NCBI GenBank assembly: GCA_017309115.1
Contig: JAFLEF010000014.1
Span: 62,001 to 126,000, forward strand
Length of the DNA stretch: 64,000 bases
Reading direction: 5' to 3'
Origin: Verrucomicrobiota bacterium
GTDB taxonomy: Bacteria; Verrucomicrobiota; Verrucomicrobiia; Limisphaerales; UBA9464
Part shown: positions 48,971 to 56,934 of the stretch, piece by piece
Numbering within the stretch: the first letter of the stretch is position 1
Layout of the letters: the number at the start of each line of letters is the position of its first letter
Made by a program: the position numbers and the translations under genes
The notes under the pieces: model-generated
The model's database searches: none
The model's input: only the letters and a program-made list of their open reading frames with translations
Told to the model about the DNA's origin: nothing

Positions 48971-50280
48971 GCATCCCCACCCACCTTCAACTCGACGGTT
49001 CGGCCTCCGTCAGACCCGTTCGTTGCCTACGTCAATTGACCGCTGCCCTCGGTCGGCGCCTTGGGTCCGGCCTCCTGCTCTTCGGACTCGGCCTCGTTGC
49101 TCAGGCGGCCGAACGCCCCACCCTCAAGGACACGTTCGTGGAGTACTTCCCGGTTGGCACGGCCATCAACCGGAGCATCGCGACGGGAAATCCCTCGCCT
49201 CGACGATCGGCGGAACTCTTGGCTGGGGACATCGCCCTCACCCGCGCTCAGTTCAATCAGATCACCGCCGAGAACGACATGAAGTGGCAGCTGATTCATC
49301 CTCGGGAAGGTGCCGAAGGTTACGACTTCGGACCCGCAGATTCCTTCGTGGCCTTCGGTTTGAGCAACCGCATGGAACTGGTGGGCCATACCCTGGTTTG
49401 GCACAGCCAAACTCCCAACTGGGTCTTTACTGGAACCAATCCACCGCCGACCCATGCGGCCCCGGCCCCCTCTGTGCCGCCCGGAACCAATGCGCCGGGA
49501 ACGAATCGATTCGGGCGCGGACCCGGCCCCGGATTCGGTCCCTATCGCGGACCACGCGCTTCCCGCGAGGAACTGCTGCAACGCATGCGCGATCACATTC
49601 ACACGGTGGTCGGCCGCTACCGGGGCAAGGTGAAAGTCTGGGATGTGGTGAACGAGGCCATCTCCGACGGCGGCACGAACGTCCTGCGCACGTCCCTCTG
49701 GTCCGAGATCATTGGTCCTGACTTCGTCGCCAAGGCCTTTCAATACGCCCACGAAGCCGATCCCACTGCGGTCCTCCGCTACAACGACTATGGCTTGGAG
49801 AATCCGGTTAAGCGCCGAAAACTCCTCGCGCTGATTCAGGAGCTCCAGAAGCAAAACATCCCGGTTCACGCCATCGGTTCCCAGGCGCATCTCAACGTAG
49901 CGGTCACCTTTGAAACGATGGACCAGACGCTGGCCGAACTGAAAACGCTCGGTCTGCCGATCCACATTACTGAACTGGACGTCAACTCCGCCCAAGCGGG
50001 TCAACGAAACACCGGGGCCGATATCGCCGCCAACGCCACCACCACGCAGGGGGGATTGGTCAGCGACGCCGATCAGAAACTTGCCGACGCCTACGCGGCC
50101 GTCTTCCGGGCCTTTCTGAAGCATCGGGACGCGGTGAAGATGGTGACCTTCTGGGGCGTGAACGATGCGGTCTCCTGGCGCGCCAACGGCAAGCCCCTCC
50201 TGTTCGACGGCAACAACCAGCCCAAGCCTGCCTTGGACGCCGTGATTGCCGAGGCGGCCAAGGTTGGCCAATCCCGATGA
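48967..50280 (+). CDS. Secreted GH10 endo-beta-1,4-xylanase
   Basis: 437 residues. Start chosen at GTG 48967, which overlaps the upstream TGA (GTGA) and is followed by a signal peptide (hydrophobic LGSGLLLFGLGLVAQAAE). The GH10 barrel is complete: FNQITAENDMKWQLIHP, LVGHTLVWHSQTPNW, acid/base Glu230 in WDVVNEAI, QAHLN, nucleophile Glu336 in HITELDV, and VTFWGVNDAVSW. It hydrolyses internal xylan linkages. An insertion of ~40 Pro/Gly/Ala/Asn-rich residues after PNWVF (about residues 158-198) is not part of the normal barrel. No carbohydrate-binding module is attached; the upstream small protein might provide one. Last gene of the tight cluster; a MITE-like element follows. Confidence 0.95.
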   Translation: MSIPTHLQLDGSASVRPVRCLRQLTAALGRRLGSGLLLFGLGLVAQAAERPTLKDTFVEYFPVGTAINRSIATGNPSPRRSAELLAGDIALTRAQFNQITAENDMKWQLIHPREGAEGYDFGPADSFVAFGLSNRMELVGHTLVWHSQTPNWVFTGTNPPPTHAAPAPSVPPGTNAPGTNRFGRGPGPGFGPYRGPRASREELLQRMRDHIHTVVGRYRGKVKVWDVVNEAISDGGTNVLRTSLWSEIIGPDFVAKAFQYAHEADPTAVLRYNDYGLENPVKRRKLLALIQELQKQNIPVHAIGSQAHLNVAVTFETMDQTLAELKTLGLPIHITELDVNSAQAGQRNTGADIAANATTTQGGLVSDADQKLADAYAAVFRAFLKHRDAVKMVTFWGVNDAVSWRANGKPLLFDGNNQPKPALDAVIAEAAKVGQSR

Positions 50281-50616
50281 CGTCCGGGGAGCGGAACCCA
50301 CTTTTCTGACTTCCCGAGCATGACCGACCCCATCCCAGCTCGCGATGTTCGGGTCGGCTGGGAGTTTCCCATCCCTGGCACCACGTCACCCGACGCTCTA
50401 GCCCGGATATTGCACAGGCTTTCGTCGCGAGGCGCCGCGAAAGCCCGTCTGGCAAGGCGGCCGAAGCAATGCCGAACCGGGCTGTATGGGGACATACTGT
50501 CCGGCGAGGATTGCGAGGCCAACGCCGCCAGACGGGCTTGCAGCCAGCCGCAGAAAGAGTGTGAAATATCCGGGCTAGGGCGCCTCGTTCGCGCATGGCT
50601 CTGCAGGTTATTCCTG
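50281..50616. other. 336-bp region between the xylanase and DUF1592 genes, largely a MITE-like element
   Basis: Bases 50281-50398 are plain spacer with a possible CCGACCC/GGGTCGG stem. Bases 50399-50577 are the inverted-repeat element. Bases 50578-50616 translate to signal-peptide-like text in frame with the next gene. The reading frame of the DUF1592 gene is open through the whole element back to ATG 50320. Confidence 0.7.
50399..50577. mobile_element. MITE-like element, 179 bp, with outer and inner 13-bp perfect inverted repeats
   Basis: Outer ends TAGCCCGGATATT (50399-50411) and AATATCCGGGCTA (50565-50577) are exact reverse complements. A second perfect 13-bp pair, AAGCCCGTCTGGC (50441-50453) and GCCAGACGGGCTT (50527-50539), lies inside, so the strand can fold into a long hairpin. 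There is no transposase gene and no clear target-site duplication at the ends. It is internally deleted or non-autonomous by nature. Confidence 0.8.
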
Positions 50617-53304
50617 ATGGGCGCCTTCGTTTGGCCCACGGGTCAGACGATCCGCGCCGCCGCTCTCCCTCCTGAGGCCCGAACGTTCCTGGAAAATCAT
50701 TGCGTCGACTGCCACGACTCGGATGTGCCGGAAGCGCAACTCGACCTGACCAAACTTTCCTTCGACCTTGGGGACGGGCCGAACTTTGCCCTCTGGGCGA
50801 AAGTCCATGACCGGGTGAAGTCAGGTGAAATGCCGCCCAAGAAAAAGCGACGCCCCGACCCAACGGAGTTGGCCGCATTCGTCAACGGAATGGCGACCAC
50901 ACTGACCGATTTTGAACGGTCGACGATTGCCCAGGAGGGCCGCTCCGTGCAGCGCCGCCTGAATCGCTCCGAATACGAGAACGCCCTGCGCGACCTGTTG
51001 AACATTCCGTGGGCCCAGGTGAAGGACAAACTTCCGCTCGATGGCGAACGCTTCGGCTTCAACAAGAGTGCTGAGGCCCTGGATGTGTCGTTTGTGCAGA
51101 TGGATCGGTATCTGACCGCTTCCGACTATGCCATGCGACAGGCCATGTCGGCGGCGTTTGAACGACCGGCCAGGACCGTCCGACGAATGTATGCCCGGGA
51201 TGTGATCATGGGATTCCAACCCCGGGAGAACGGCACCCTGCCCGATCGCCTCGCGTTTCCCGTACTCGACTCGCGGGCCCAACCCGAGGTCCGCGCCGGG
51301 CGGGCACCCGTTTCCAGTCCCGAGACGCGCGATCGCGAAGCCGTGGGCAAAGTCTCCAGCATCTTCAGCGACGCCGGCGGTTACTTCTGGGGCTTCGCGG
51401 CTCCCACGGCAGGCCGCTATCGAATTCGTCTGAAGGGCTACACCATCTGGGTCAGCGGCGGCGGTATCGGACGCTGGATGTTTGACGGACAGGGAGCCGA
51501 GAAGGCACCCACCTACTGGCTGCCGGTCTGGCACCGGCCCAACGCCGATGAGATCTGGCCGGGGCGCACCAACGAGCCCATCGGCTTTTATGCGGCGAGT
51601 GCCGGACAAACCCGTCCGATTGGGGTCGGAGATTTTTCCCCGGATCCCACGGTCATCGAAATCGAGGCGCTCCTGGCGGGCGGCGAGCGCCTTCGCACCG
51701 ACGCCATGCGCTTGTTTCGGACGCGCGTCAACGGCACGGACGAACAGTACGTGAACCCGCTCGCCACCGTTTCCGGCATGCCCGGATACGCCGTTCAATG
51801 GCTGGAGGTGGAGGGACCCCTCGAGGACGAGTCCGCAACCGCCGGATACCAACTCTTGTTCGGCGACCTGCCCATGGTTCGGGTAGCGGCCGGTGCTCCA
51901 GGCGTGCCCCTTGAAGGACTCGCTCGCGAAGGAAACGGCGGTCCGGGTCCAGGGGGGCCAGGACGGGGACGCAGTTCCGGCGGCCCACCCGAGATTCGGG
52001 TCGAAGTCCAGACCCAGAATCCGAGCGCGGATTCCGAGCGACTTCTCCGCAACTTCCTGAACGTCGCATACCGCCGACCCGTCAGCGAAGCCGACGTGCA
52101 GCGTTTTCTTGGACTGTTCCATCGGGAGTTCGATCTCGGCTCCGGCTTCGCCCGCTCCCTGCTGACGGCTTACACCGGCGTGCTGGCGTCACCTGGATTC
52201 GTATTCCTCCAAGAAAAGCCCGGTCAATTGGACGAGATGGCCTTGGCCACACGACTCTCGCTGTTCCTCTGGAATTCGCTTCCCGACGCTCCTCTGCGAG
52301 AGAAAGCCCGACAAGGACGATTGCGAGATCCGGCAGAGCTGCGTGCCGAAACCGAGCGACTCCTGGCGGATCCCCGCTCTGGACGGTTCGTGGATTCGTT
52401 CACCGACTACTGGCTCGACCTCCGCAAAATCGACGACACGTCGCCGTCCTCCGCCCTCTACAACGATTACGAACTGGATGATCCGCTCAAGCTCGCCGCC
52501 GTCGATGAGACCCGGATGTTCTTTGCGGAACTGATGCGCAACAACCTTCCCACCCGACTCATCGTCCATTCGGACTTCACGTTCCTCAACGGTCGGCTTG
52601 CCGCGCACTACGGCATCCCAGGAGTAGACGGCGCCACCCTGCGTCGGGTCTCGCTTCCGGCCGGAAGTGACCGCGGCGGTCTGATGACCATGGCCAGCGT
52701 GCTTAAAGTGACGGCCAACGGCACCACCACGTCACCGGTGCTGCGCGGGCACTGGATTACCGAACGGGTGCTCGGGATCGAGATCCAACCGCCTCCGGCC
52801 GGCGTTAAGGCCGTCGAGCCCGACATCCGCGGAGCCGTCACCATCCGGGAACAACTGGCCAAACACCGCGCGGATCCCAGCTGCGCCTCGTGCCACATCA
52901 AGATGGATCCGCCAGGCTTCGCGCTGGAGACCTACGACGTCATGGGTGGCCGTCGGGAGTTTTATCGGGCGGTCGCCGAAAACACAAAGCCGGTGCCTGG
53001 ATTCGGTTTGAATGGTCAGGCGTTCGGATTCCACCAAGGCCCGCCGGTCGACGCCGCCGGTGAGTTACCCGACGGCCGATCCTACCAGGACATCAGGGAA
53101 TTCAAGGCCCTGGTGATCCAGGATGAACTCGGCCTCGCCCGTAACCTGACCCGGCGTCTGGTGACCTTTGCCACTGGCGCGCCAGTACTCTTCTCGGATC
53201 GCCCCGAACTTGAGCGGATGCTCCAGCGCGCCGCGGACCAGCAGTATGGCGTACGCACCCTCATTCACGAAGTCGTGCAGAGCCACCTCTTCCAAATCAA
53301 ATAG
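50617..53304 (+). CDS. DUF1592-family PVC cytochrome-like protein (PSCyt1-DUF1587-DUF1595-DUF1592-DUF1588-DUF1585)
   Basis: 895 residues if started at ATG 50617, which gives a short signal-like MGAFVWPTGQTIRAAA. The same frame runs back to ATG 50320 through a MITE-like element and includes LVRAWLCRLFLMGAF, better signal-peptide text without its own Met, so the start is unsettled. Domains seen: planctomycete cytochrome (CVDCH at 29-33, GEMPPKKK), DUF1587 (RRLNRSEYENALRDLL), DUF1595 (FLNVAYRRPVSEADVQRFLGLF), DUF1592 (RLSLFLWNSLPDAPL, HSDFTFLNGRLAAHY), DUF1588 (RGGLMTMASVL, heme site CASCH at 756-760, MDPPGFALETYD) and DUF1585 (LTRRLVTFATG). It pairs with the DUF1552 gene 18 bp downstream, as is usual in this phylum. 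Role unknown; oxidative glycan metabolism is likely. Confidence 0.88.
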   Translation: MGAFVWPTGQTIRAAALPPEARTFLENHCVDCHDSDVPEAQLDLTKLSFDLGDGPNFALWAKVHDRVKSGEMPPKKKRRPDPTELAAFVNGMATTLTDFERSTIAQEGRSVQRRLNRSEYENALRDLLNIPWAQVKDKLPLDGERFGFNKSAEALDVSFVQMDRYLTASDYAMRQAMSAAFERPARTVRRMYARDVIMGFQPRENGTLPDRLAFPVLDSRAQPEVRAGRAPVSSPETRDREAVGKVSSIFSDAGGYFWGFAAPTAGRYRIRLKGYTIWVSGGGIGRWMFDGQGAEKAPTYWLPVWHRPNADEIWPGRTNEPIGFYAASAGQTRPIGVGDFSPDPTVIEIEALLAGGERLRTDAMRLFRTRVNGTDEQYVNPLATVSGMPGYAVQWLEVEGPLEDESATAGYQLLFGDLPMVRVAAGAPGVPLEGLAREGNGGPGPGGPGRGRSSGGPPEIRVEVQTQNPSADSERLLRNFLNVAYRRPVSEADVQRFLGLFHREFDLGSGFARSLLTAYTGVLASPGFVFLQEKPGQLDEMALATRLSLFLWNSLPDAPLREKARQGRLRDPAELRAETERLLADPRSGRFVDSFTDYWLDLRKIDDTSPSSALYNDYELDDPLKLAAVDETRMFFAELMRNNLPTRLIVHSDFTFLNGRLAAHYGIPGVDGATLRRVSLPAGSDRGGLMTMASVLKVTANGTTTSPVLRGHWITERVLGIEIQPPPAGVKAVEPDIRGAVTIREQLAKHRADPSCASCHIKMDPPGFALETYDVMGGRREFYRAVAENTKPVPGFGLNGQAFGFHQGPPVDAAGELPDGRSYQDIREFKALVIQDELGLARNLTRRLVTFATGAPVLFSDRPELERMLQRAADQQYGVRTLIHEVVQSHLFQIK

Positions 53305-53322
53305 CCGAATCCCGGTGGCCCG

Positions 53323-54690
53323 ATGAAATTCTTCCTTCGCTCCGACTCCGCGATTACTGCGGCTCCCTTCATCGCCACCCGGCGGGCGTTGTCGCGTCGC
53401 TGTTTTCTCCGGGGCGCAGGGGTCGCTCTGTCCCTGCCCTTCCTGGAAGCCATGCTCCCGCCGCTAGCCCGCGCGGATTCGTCGGGGCCACCGCTTGGAC
53501 TGGGAGCGAAACCGAGGCGCCTGTTCGGAATTTGCAACAACCTCGGTCTGCGGCCCGATCTGTTCTTCCCCAAGGACGTCGGACCGAACTACACGCTTTC
53601 CCCGTATCTAGAGCTGCTTCGGGATTACCGGAATGACTTCACCGTGTTCAGCGGTGCCTCGCATCCCAACGTGGATGGCGGCCATCCCTCCGACATCGCG
53701 TTCCTGACGGCAGCCCCTCATCCGGCGAGTAGTTCCTTCCGGAATACCATTTCGCTGGATCAACTCATCGCCGAACGAATCGGTACTCTGACGCGCTTTC
53801 CCTCGCTCACACTCGCGGTCAACGGCGGGGGACGGGCACTGTCCTGGACGGGCACGGGCGTGGCCATCCCACCCGAACAAAGTGCCTCCGAGGTTTACAA
53901 TCAGCTCTTCCTCCAGGGAACAGCCGAGCAGGTGCAGGCCCAGATTCATCGGCTGGACACCGGTCGCAGCATCCTCGACGTGGTGGGAGATCAGGCGAAG
54001 GAACTTCAACGGGACCTCGGGGCGCGGGATCGACAGCGTTTGGATCAGTACTTCACCAGCGTCCGGGATCTGGAACATCGATTGCAGGAGTCCAAAGGCT
54101 GGGCGAGCAAACCCAAGCCGGTGGTCAACGTGCGACCACCCGCTGATCCCGCCAGCCCGGCGCAGTACATGGCTCGAGTCCGAACCATGTACGATCTCAC
54201 CAAACTGGCCTTCGAGACCGACTCCACGCGCGCCGTCACGCTGATGCTCAACAGTGTCGGCACACCGGTCATCACCGACAGCGGCGAGGCTCTTACCGAC
54301 AGTTATCACAACCTCTCGCATCACGGAAAAGCCGACGAGAAGCTCGCCCAACTTCGCATCATCGACGAGAGCCACATGAAGCTCCTGGCCCGGCTCTTCG
54401 CAGATCTCAAGGCCGTTCAGGAGGGCGAGGACACGCTGCTGGATCGAACCATGATTCTCTACGGATCGAACCTCGGGGACGCCAATGCACATTCGACGAC
54501 CCACATGCCGACACTCCTGGCGGGAGGCGGCTTCCGGCACGGTCAGCACCTTTCCCTCGATCCCGCCGGAGGCCTCTATCCGCTGCCGAATCTGTTCGTC
54601 TCGATGCTGCAATGTATGGGATTCCCCGACGAACGCTTCGCCTCCTCGACCGGCACCATGCGAGGCTTGGAAGCCAAACCCGGCGCATGA
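53323..54690 (+). CDS. DUF1552-family exported protein
   Basis: 455 residues with a twin-arginine-like signal ([22 protein letters not shown]), so likely exported folded by Tat. The body follows the DUF1552 pattern: [88 protein letters not shown]. His and Asp residues in the GGH, SHHG and HSTTH segments resemble a sulfatase/phosphatase-superfamily metal site, as in the DUF1501 group. Constant partner of DUF1592 proteins. Activity is not known. The stop overlaps the next start (ATGA). Confidence 0.88.
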   Translation: MKFFLRSDSAITAAPFIATRRALSRRCFLRGAGVALSLPFLEAMLPPLARADSSGPPLGLGAKPRRLFGICNNLGLRPDLFFPKDVGPNYTLSPYLELLRDYRNDFTVFSGASHPNVDGGHPSDIAFLTAAPHPASSSFRNTISLDQLIAERIGTLTRFPSLTLAVNGGGRALSWTGTGVAIPPEQSASEVYNQLFLQGTAEQVQAQIHRLDTGRSILDVVGDQAKELQRDLGARDRQRLDQYFTSVRDLEHRLQESKGWASKPKPVVNVRPPADPASPAQYMARVRTMYDLTKLAFETDSTRAVTLMLNSVGTPVITDSGEALTDSYHNLSHHGKADEKLAQLRIIDESHMKLLARLFADLKAVQEGEDTLLDRTMILYGSNLGDANAHSTTHMPTLLAGGGFRHGQHLSLDPAGGLYPLPNLFVSMLQCMGFPDERFASSTGTMRGLEAKPGA

Positions 54691-55391
54691 CATCCCGTCC
54701 CAGTTTTTTCCCGTCGCCGAGTCGCCCAGGAATACCGTCGCTCGCCTGGGCCGGCACCTCGTTATTGGGAGGCCTCGCGGCTGCCCTTTCGATGGTGGCC
54801 GCCGAAACTTCCTTCACGCCTCCACCGGGACCGATGGCCACACCCGCCCAGATTGCCGCGCTTCTCGCCACCGTTCCGCAGCCGGCCACCGGCGAAACGG
54901 TGGTGGACTTCGAGAAGGCGGTGATTGGCGAACCCCGGCCGCGTTGGGAGGAACACGGGGTCGTCTTTGAACTGGCTGGGGCCCTCCAACGGACACCTGC
55001 CGCCAAACCGCGAATCATGTTCTTCCCGCACCTGGCCACTGGACATAAAGGCATTCTAAACGCCATGGCGACCGACCAGGGAGTTCCCCTCAAAGTGACG
55101 TTGCCAGGCCAGGGCGCCACCTCAGTCACGCTGGTGGTTTGGGGCTCGACCGGCTGCCCGGCCGTCGTGGAGGCCTTTACCCGAGACGGAACACTCCTCG
55201 AAAAAAAGTCCGTGGCCGCGGTGCCGGGTCGACAATCTCCCGCAGAGCCGGTTCCTTTCCTGGTATTGACCCTGCGGGGAGATGCCATTTCGTACCTCCA
55301 CCTCAGCGGCCCCCGCGCCGGCGAATTTCTGGCGGTCGACGAACTCCGCTTCGTCCCGTCCGCCCAGACGGTCAGGCCCGCAAAAGATTGA
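54687..55391 (+). CDS. Secreted protein of unknown function, coupled to DUF1552
   Basis: 234 residues from ATG 54687 (overlaps the upstream stop by 4 bp); the open frame to 54612 is inside the preceding gene. An N-terminal hydrophobic stretch ([22 protein letters not shown]) looks like a signal peptide. The mature part has beta-rich text resembling a PEP-CTERM/choice-of-anchor or CBM-like sandwich: [93 protein letters not shown]. This is similar to sandwich domains that begin with FE...G....Y and end in IDDLxF. No enzyme motif. Confidence 0.75.
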   Translation: MTSRPSFFPSPSRPGIPSLAWAGTSLLGGLAAALSMVAAETSFTPPPGPMATPAQIAALLATVPQPATGETVVDFEKAVIGEPRPRWEEHGVVFELAGALQRTPAAKPRIMFFPHLATGHKGILNAMATDQGVPLKVTLPGQGATSVTLVVWGSTGCPAVVEAFTRDGTLLEKKSVAAVPGRQSPAEPVPFLVLTLRGDAISYLHLSGPRAGEFLAVDELRFVPSAQTVRPAKD

Positions 55392-55437
55392 TTCCGATCG
55401 TCCCTCGTGTTTTGAGTCCCCCGCTCCCTGATCCTCC

Positions 55438-56841
55438 ATGAACTTGTTCGCCTCTCTTGTGCGTCTCTTCTTCGCCCTCGCGCTCGCTGCGTCGATCTGG
55501 GCTCCCCAGGCCCAAGCCGCTGATCTACAGAAGACCGTCCTCGTCACCGACTGCGAGAATCCGATGCAACTCGAAGTGTTGTCGGACGGTCGGATCCTCT
55601 ACATCGAACGGGGCGGCAAGGTGAAGCTGTGGACTCCCGGGCCCCAGCAGTCGGTCGTGGTCTGGAGCCGCGAAGTGGAGGCCCGCAACAACAGCGCCAC
55701 ACCCGCCACCGGCGGCGCGTGGGAAGCCGGATTGTTGGGACTTGCCGTTGATCCCAAATTCGACCGCAACCACTGGGTCTATCTCTACTACTCGCCCAAA
55801 GCCGGGAACGACGTACGCGTCGCCCGACTCACCTTGGAAGGAACGCCTCCCCAACTGGCCGACGAGAAAATCCTGCTGAAGGTGCCAGTCGATCTCGAAG
55901 TGTGCTGTCATTACGCAGGTGGCTTGGGATTCGACGCCCAGGGAAATCTCTACGTGGCCACCGGTGACAATACGGTTGGTTTCGAATCTGACGCGTTTGC
56001 GCCCACCGACTTCCGCGAGGGCCGCAAGTTCTTCGATTCCGCGCGGTCCGCCGGCAACGCCAACGATCTGCGGGGAAAGATCCTGCGGATTCATCCCGAG
56101 CCCAACGGCACCGTGACCATTCCGCCGGGCAACCTCTTTCCGCCCGGAACCCCCAACACCCGGCCGGAGATTTATGTCATGGGCTGCCGCAATCCGTGGC
56201 GCTTCGCGGTGGATGCCCAGTCCGGCACGCTCTACTTCGGCGATGTCGGACCCGACGCCCCGATGCCACTCGAGCAGCGCGGTCCCGCCGGCTTTGATGA
56301 ATTCAACCGGACGAAACAGGCGGGCAACTTCGGTTGGCCCTTCTTGATCGCTGACAATCGGCCGTATCGGCAGTTCGACTTCGCCACCAAGACGTCAGGT
56401 CCCGCCCAGGATCCCGCCCAACCGCTCAACCTTTCTCCGAACAACACCGGCCCGAAGGAACTTCCGCCCGCGCAACCCGCCTGGATGTTCTATCCCGCCG
56501 GACCATCGGCCCGATTCCCGTTGTTCGGCAGTGGTGGGCGATCTGCCGCCGCGGGTCCGGTGTATCACTTCAACGCCCAGCTCACCTCCGACCGCAAGCT
56601 TCCCGCCGAACTCGACAACACCCTGTTCATCTATGAGTGGATGCGAAATTGGATCCTCGCGGTGAAGCTCGACGCCCAAGGCGAACGAATCGACATCCAA
56701 CGCTTCGCTCCGGGACTGACCTTCAAGCGTCCGACCGACCTCAAGCTGGGTCCCGACGGTGCGCTGTATGTCATCGAGTTTGGCAGTGGCTGGGAAAACA
56801 ATCGCGACGCCCAGATCGTGCGCGTTGGAGCAGCGCCCTAG
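55438..56841 (+). CDS. Secreted PQQ-type sugar dehydrogenase (GSDH family)
   Basis: 467 residues, signal peptide MNLFASLVRLFFALALAASIWAPQAQAAD. A soluble glucose/sorbosone dehydrogenase-like propeller is seen: NPMQLEVLSDGRILYIERGGKVKLW, WEAGLLGLAVDPKFDRNHWVYLYYS, CCHYAGGLGFDAQGNLYVATGDN (the His is the usual catalytic base region), LRGKILRIHPE, GCRNPWRFAVDAQSGTLYFGDVGPDA, GNFGWPF, DLKLGPDGALYVIEFG. In this family PQQ takes two electrons from a sugar in the periplasm and hands them to a cytochrome. PQQ ligands cannot be confirmed by eye. Same strand and 46 bp after the preceding gene; no PQQ synthesis genes in the window. Confidence 0.86.
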   Translation: MNLFASLVRLFFALALAASIWAPQAQAADLQKTVLVTDCENPMQLEVLSDGRILYIERGGKVKLWTPGPQQSVVVWSREVEARNNSATPATGGAWEAGLLGLAVDPKFDRNHWVYLYYSPKAGNDVRVARLTLEGTPPQLADEKILLKVPVDLEVCCHYAGGLGFDAQGNLYVATGDNTVGFESDAFAPTDFREGRKFFDSARSAGNANDLRGKILRIHPEPNGTVTIPPGNLFPPGTPNTRPEIYVMGCRNPWRFAVDAQSGTLYFGDVGPDAPMPLEQRGPAGFDEFNRTKQAGNFGWPFLIADNRPYRQFDFATKTSGPAQDPAQPLNLSPNNTGPKELPPAQPAWMFYPAGPSARFPLFGSGGRSAAAGPVYHFNAQLTSDRKLPAELDNTLFIYEWMRNWILAVKLDAQGERIDIQRFAPGLTFKRPTDLKLGPDGALYVIEFGSGWENNRDAQIVRVGAAP

Positions 56842-56884
56842 AGCGCATTTCCGGAGGGATCTCCTGACCCACGGTGACTTCAAG

Positions 56885-56909
56885 TTCATCCGTAAATTGA
56901 CGGATTGAA
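56885..56909. promoter_or_regulatory. Imperfect palindrome upstream of the polytopic membrane protein gene
   Basis: TTCATCCGT and ACGGATTGAA are reverse complements save one inserted base, separated by 6 bases, 26 bp before the start of the next gene. No T-run, so an operator is more likely than a terminator. Confidence 0.35.
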
Positions 56910-56934
56910 CCCCTTCCGCTGAACTGCAGCGCGG

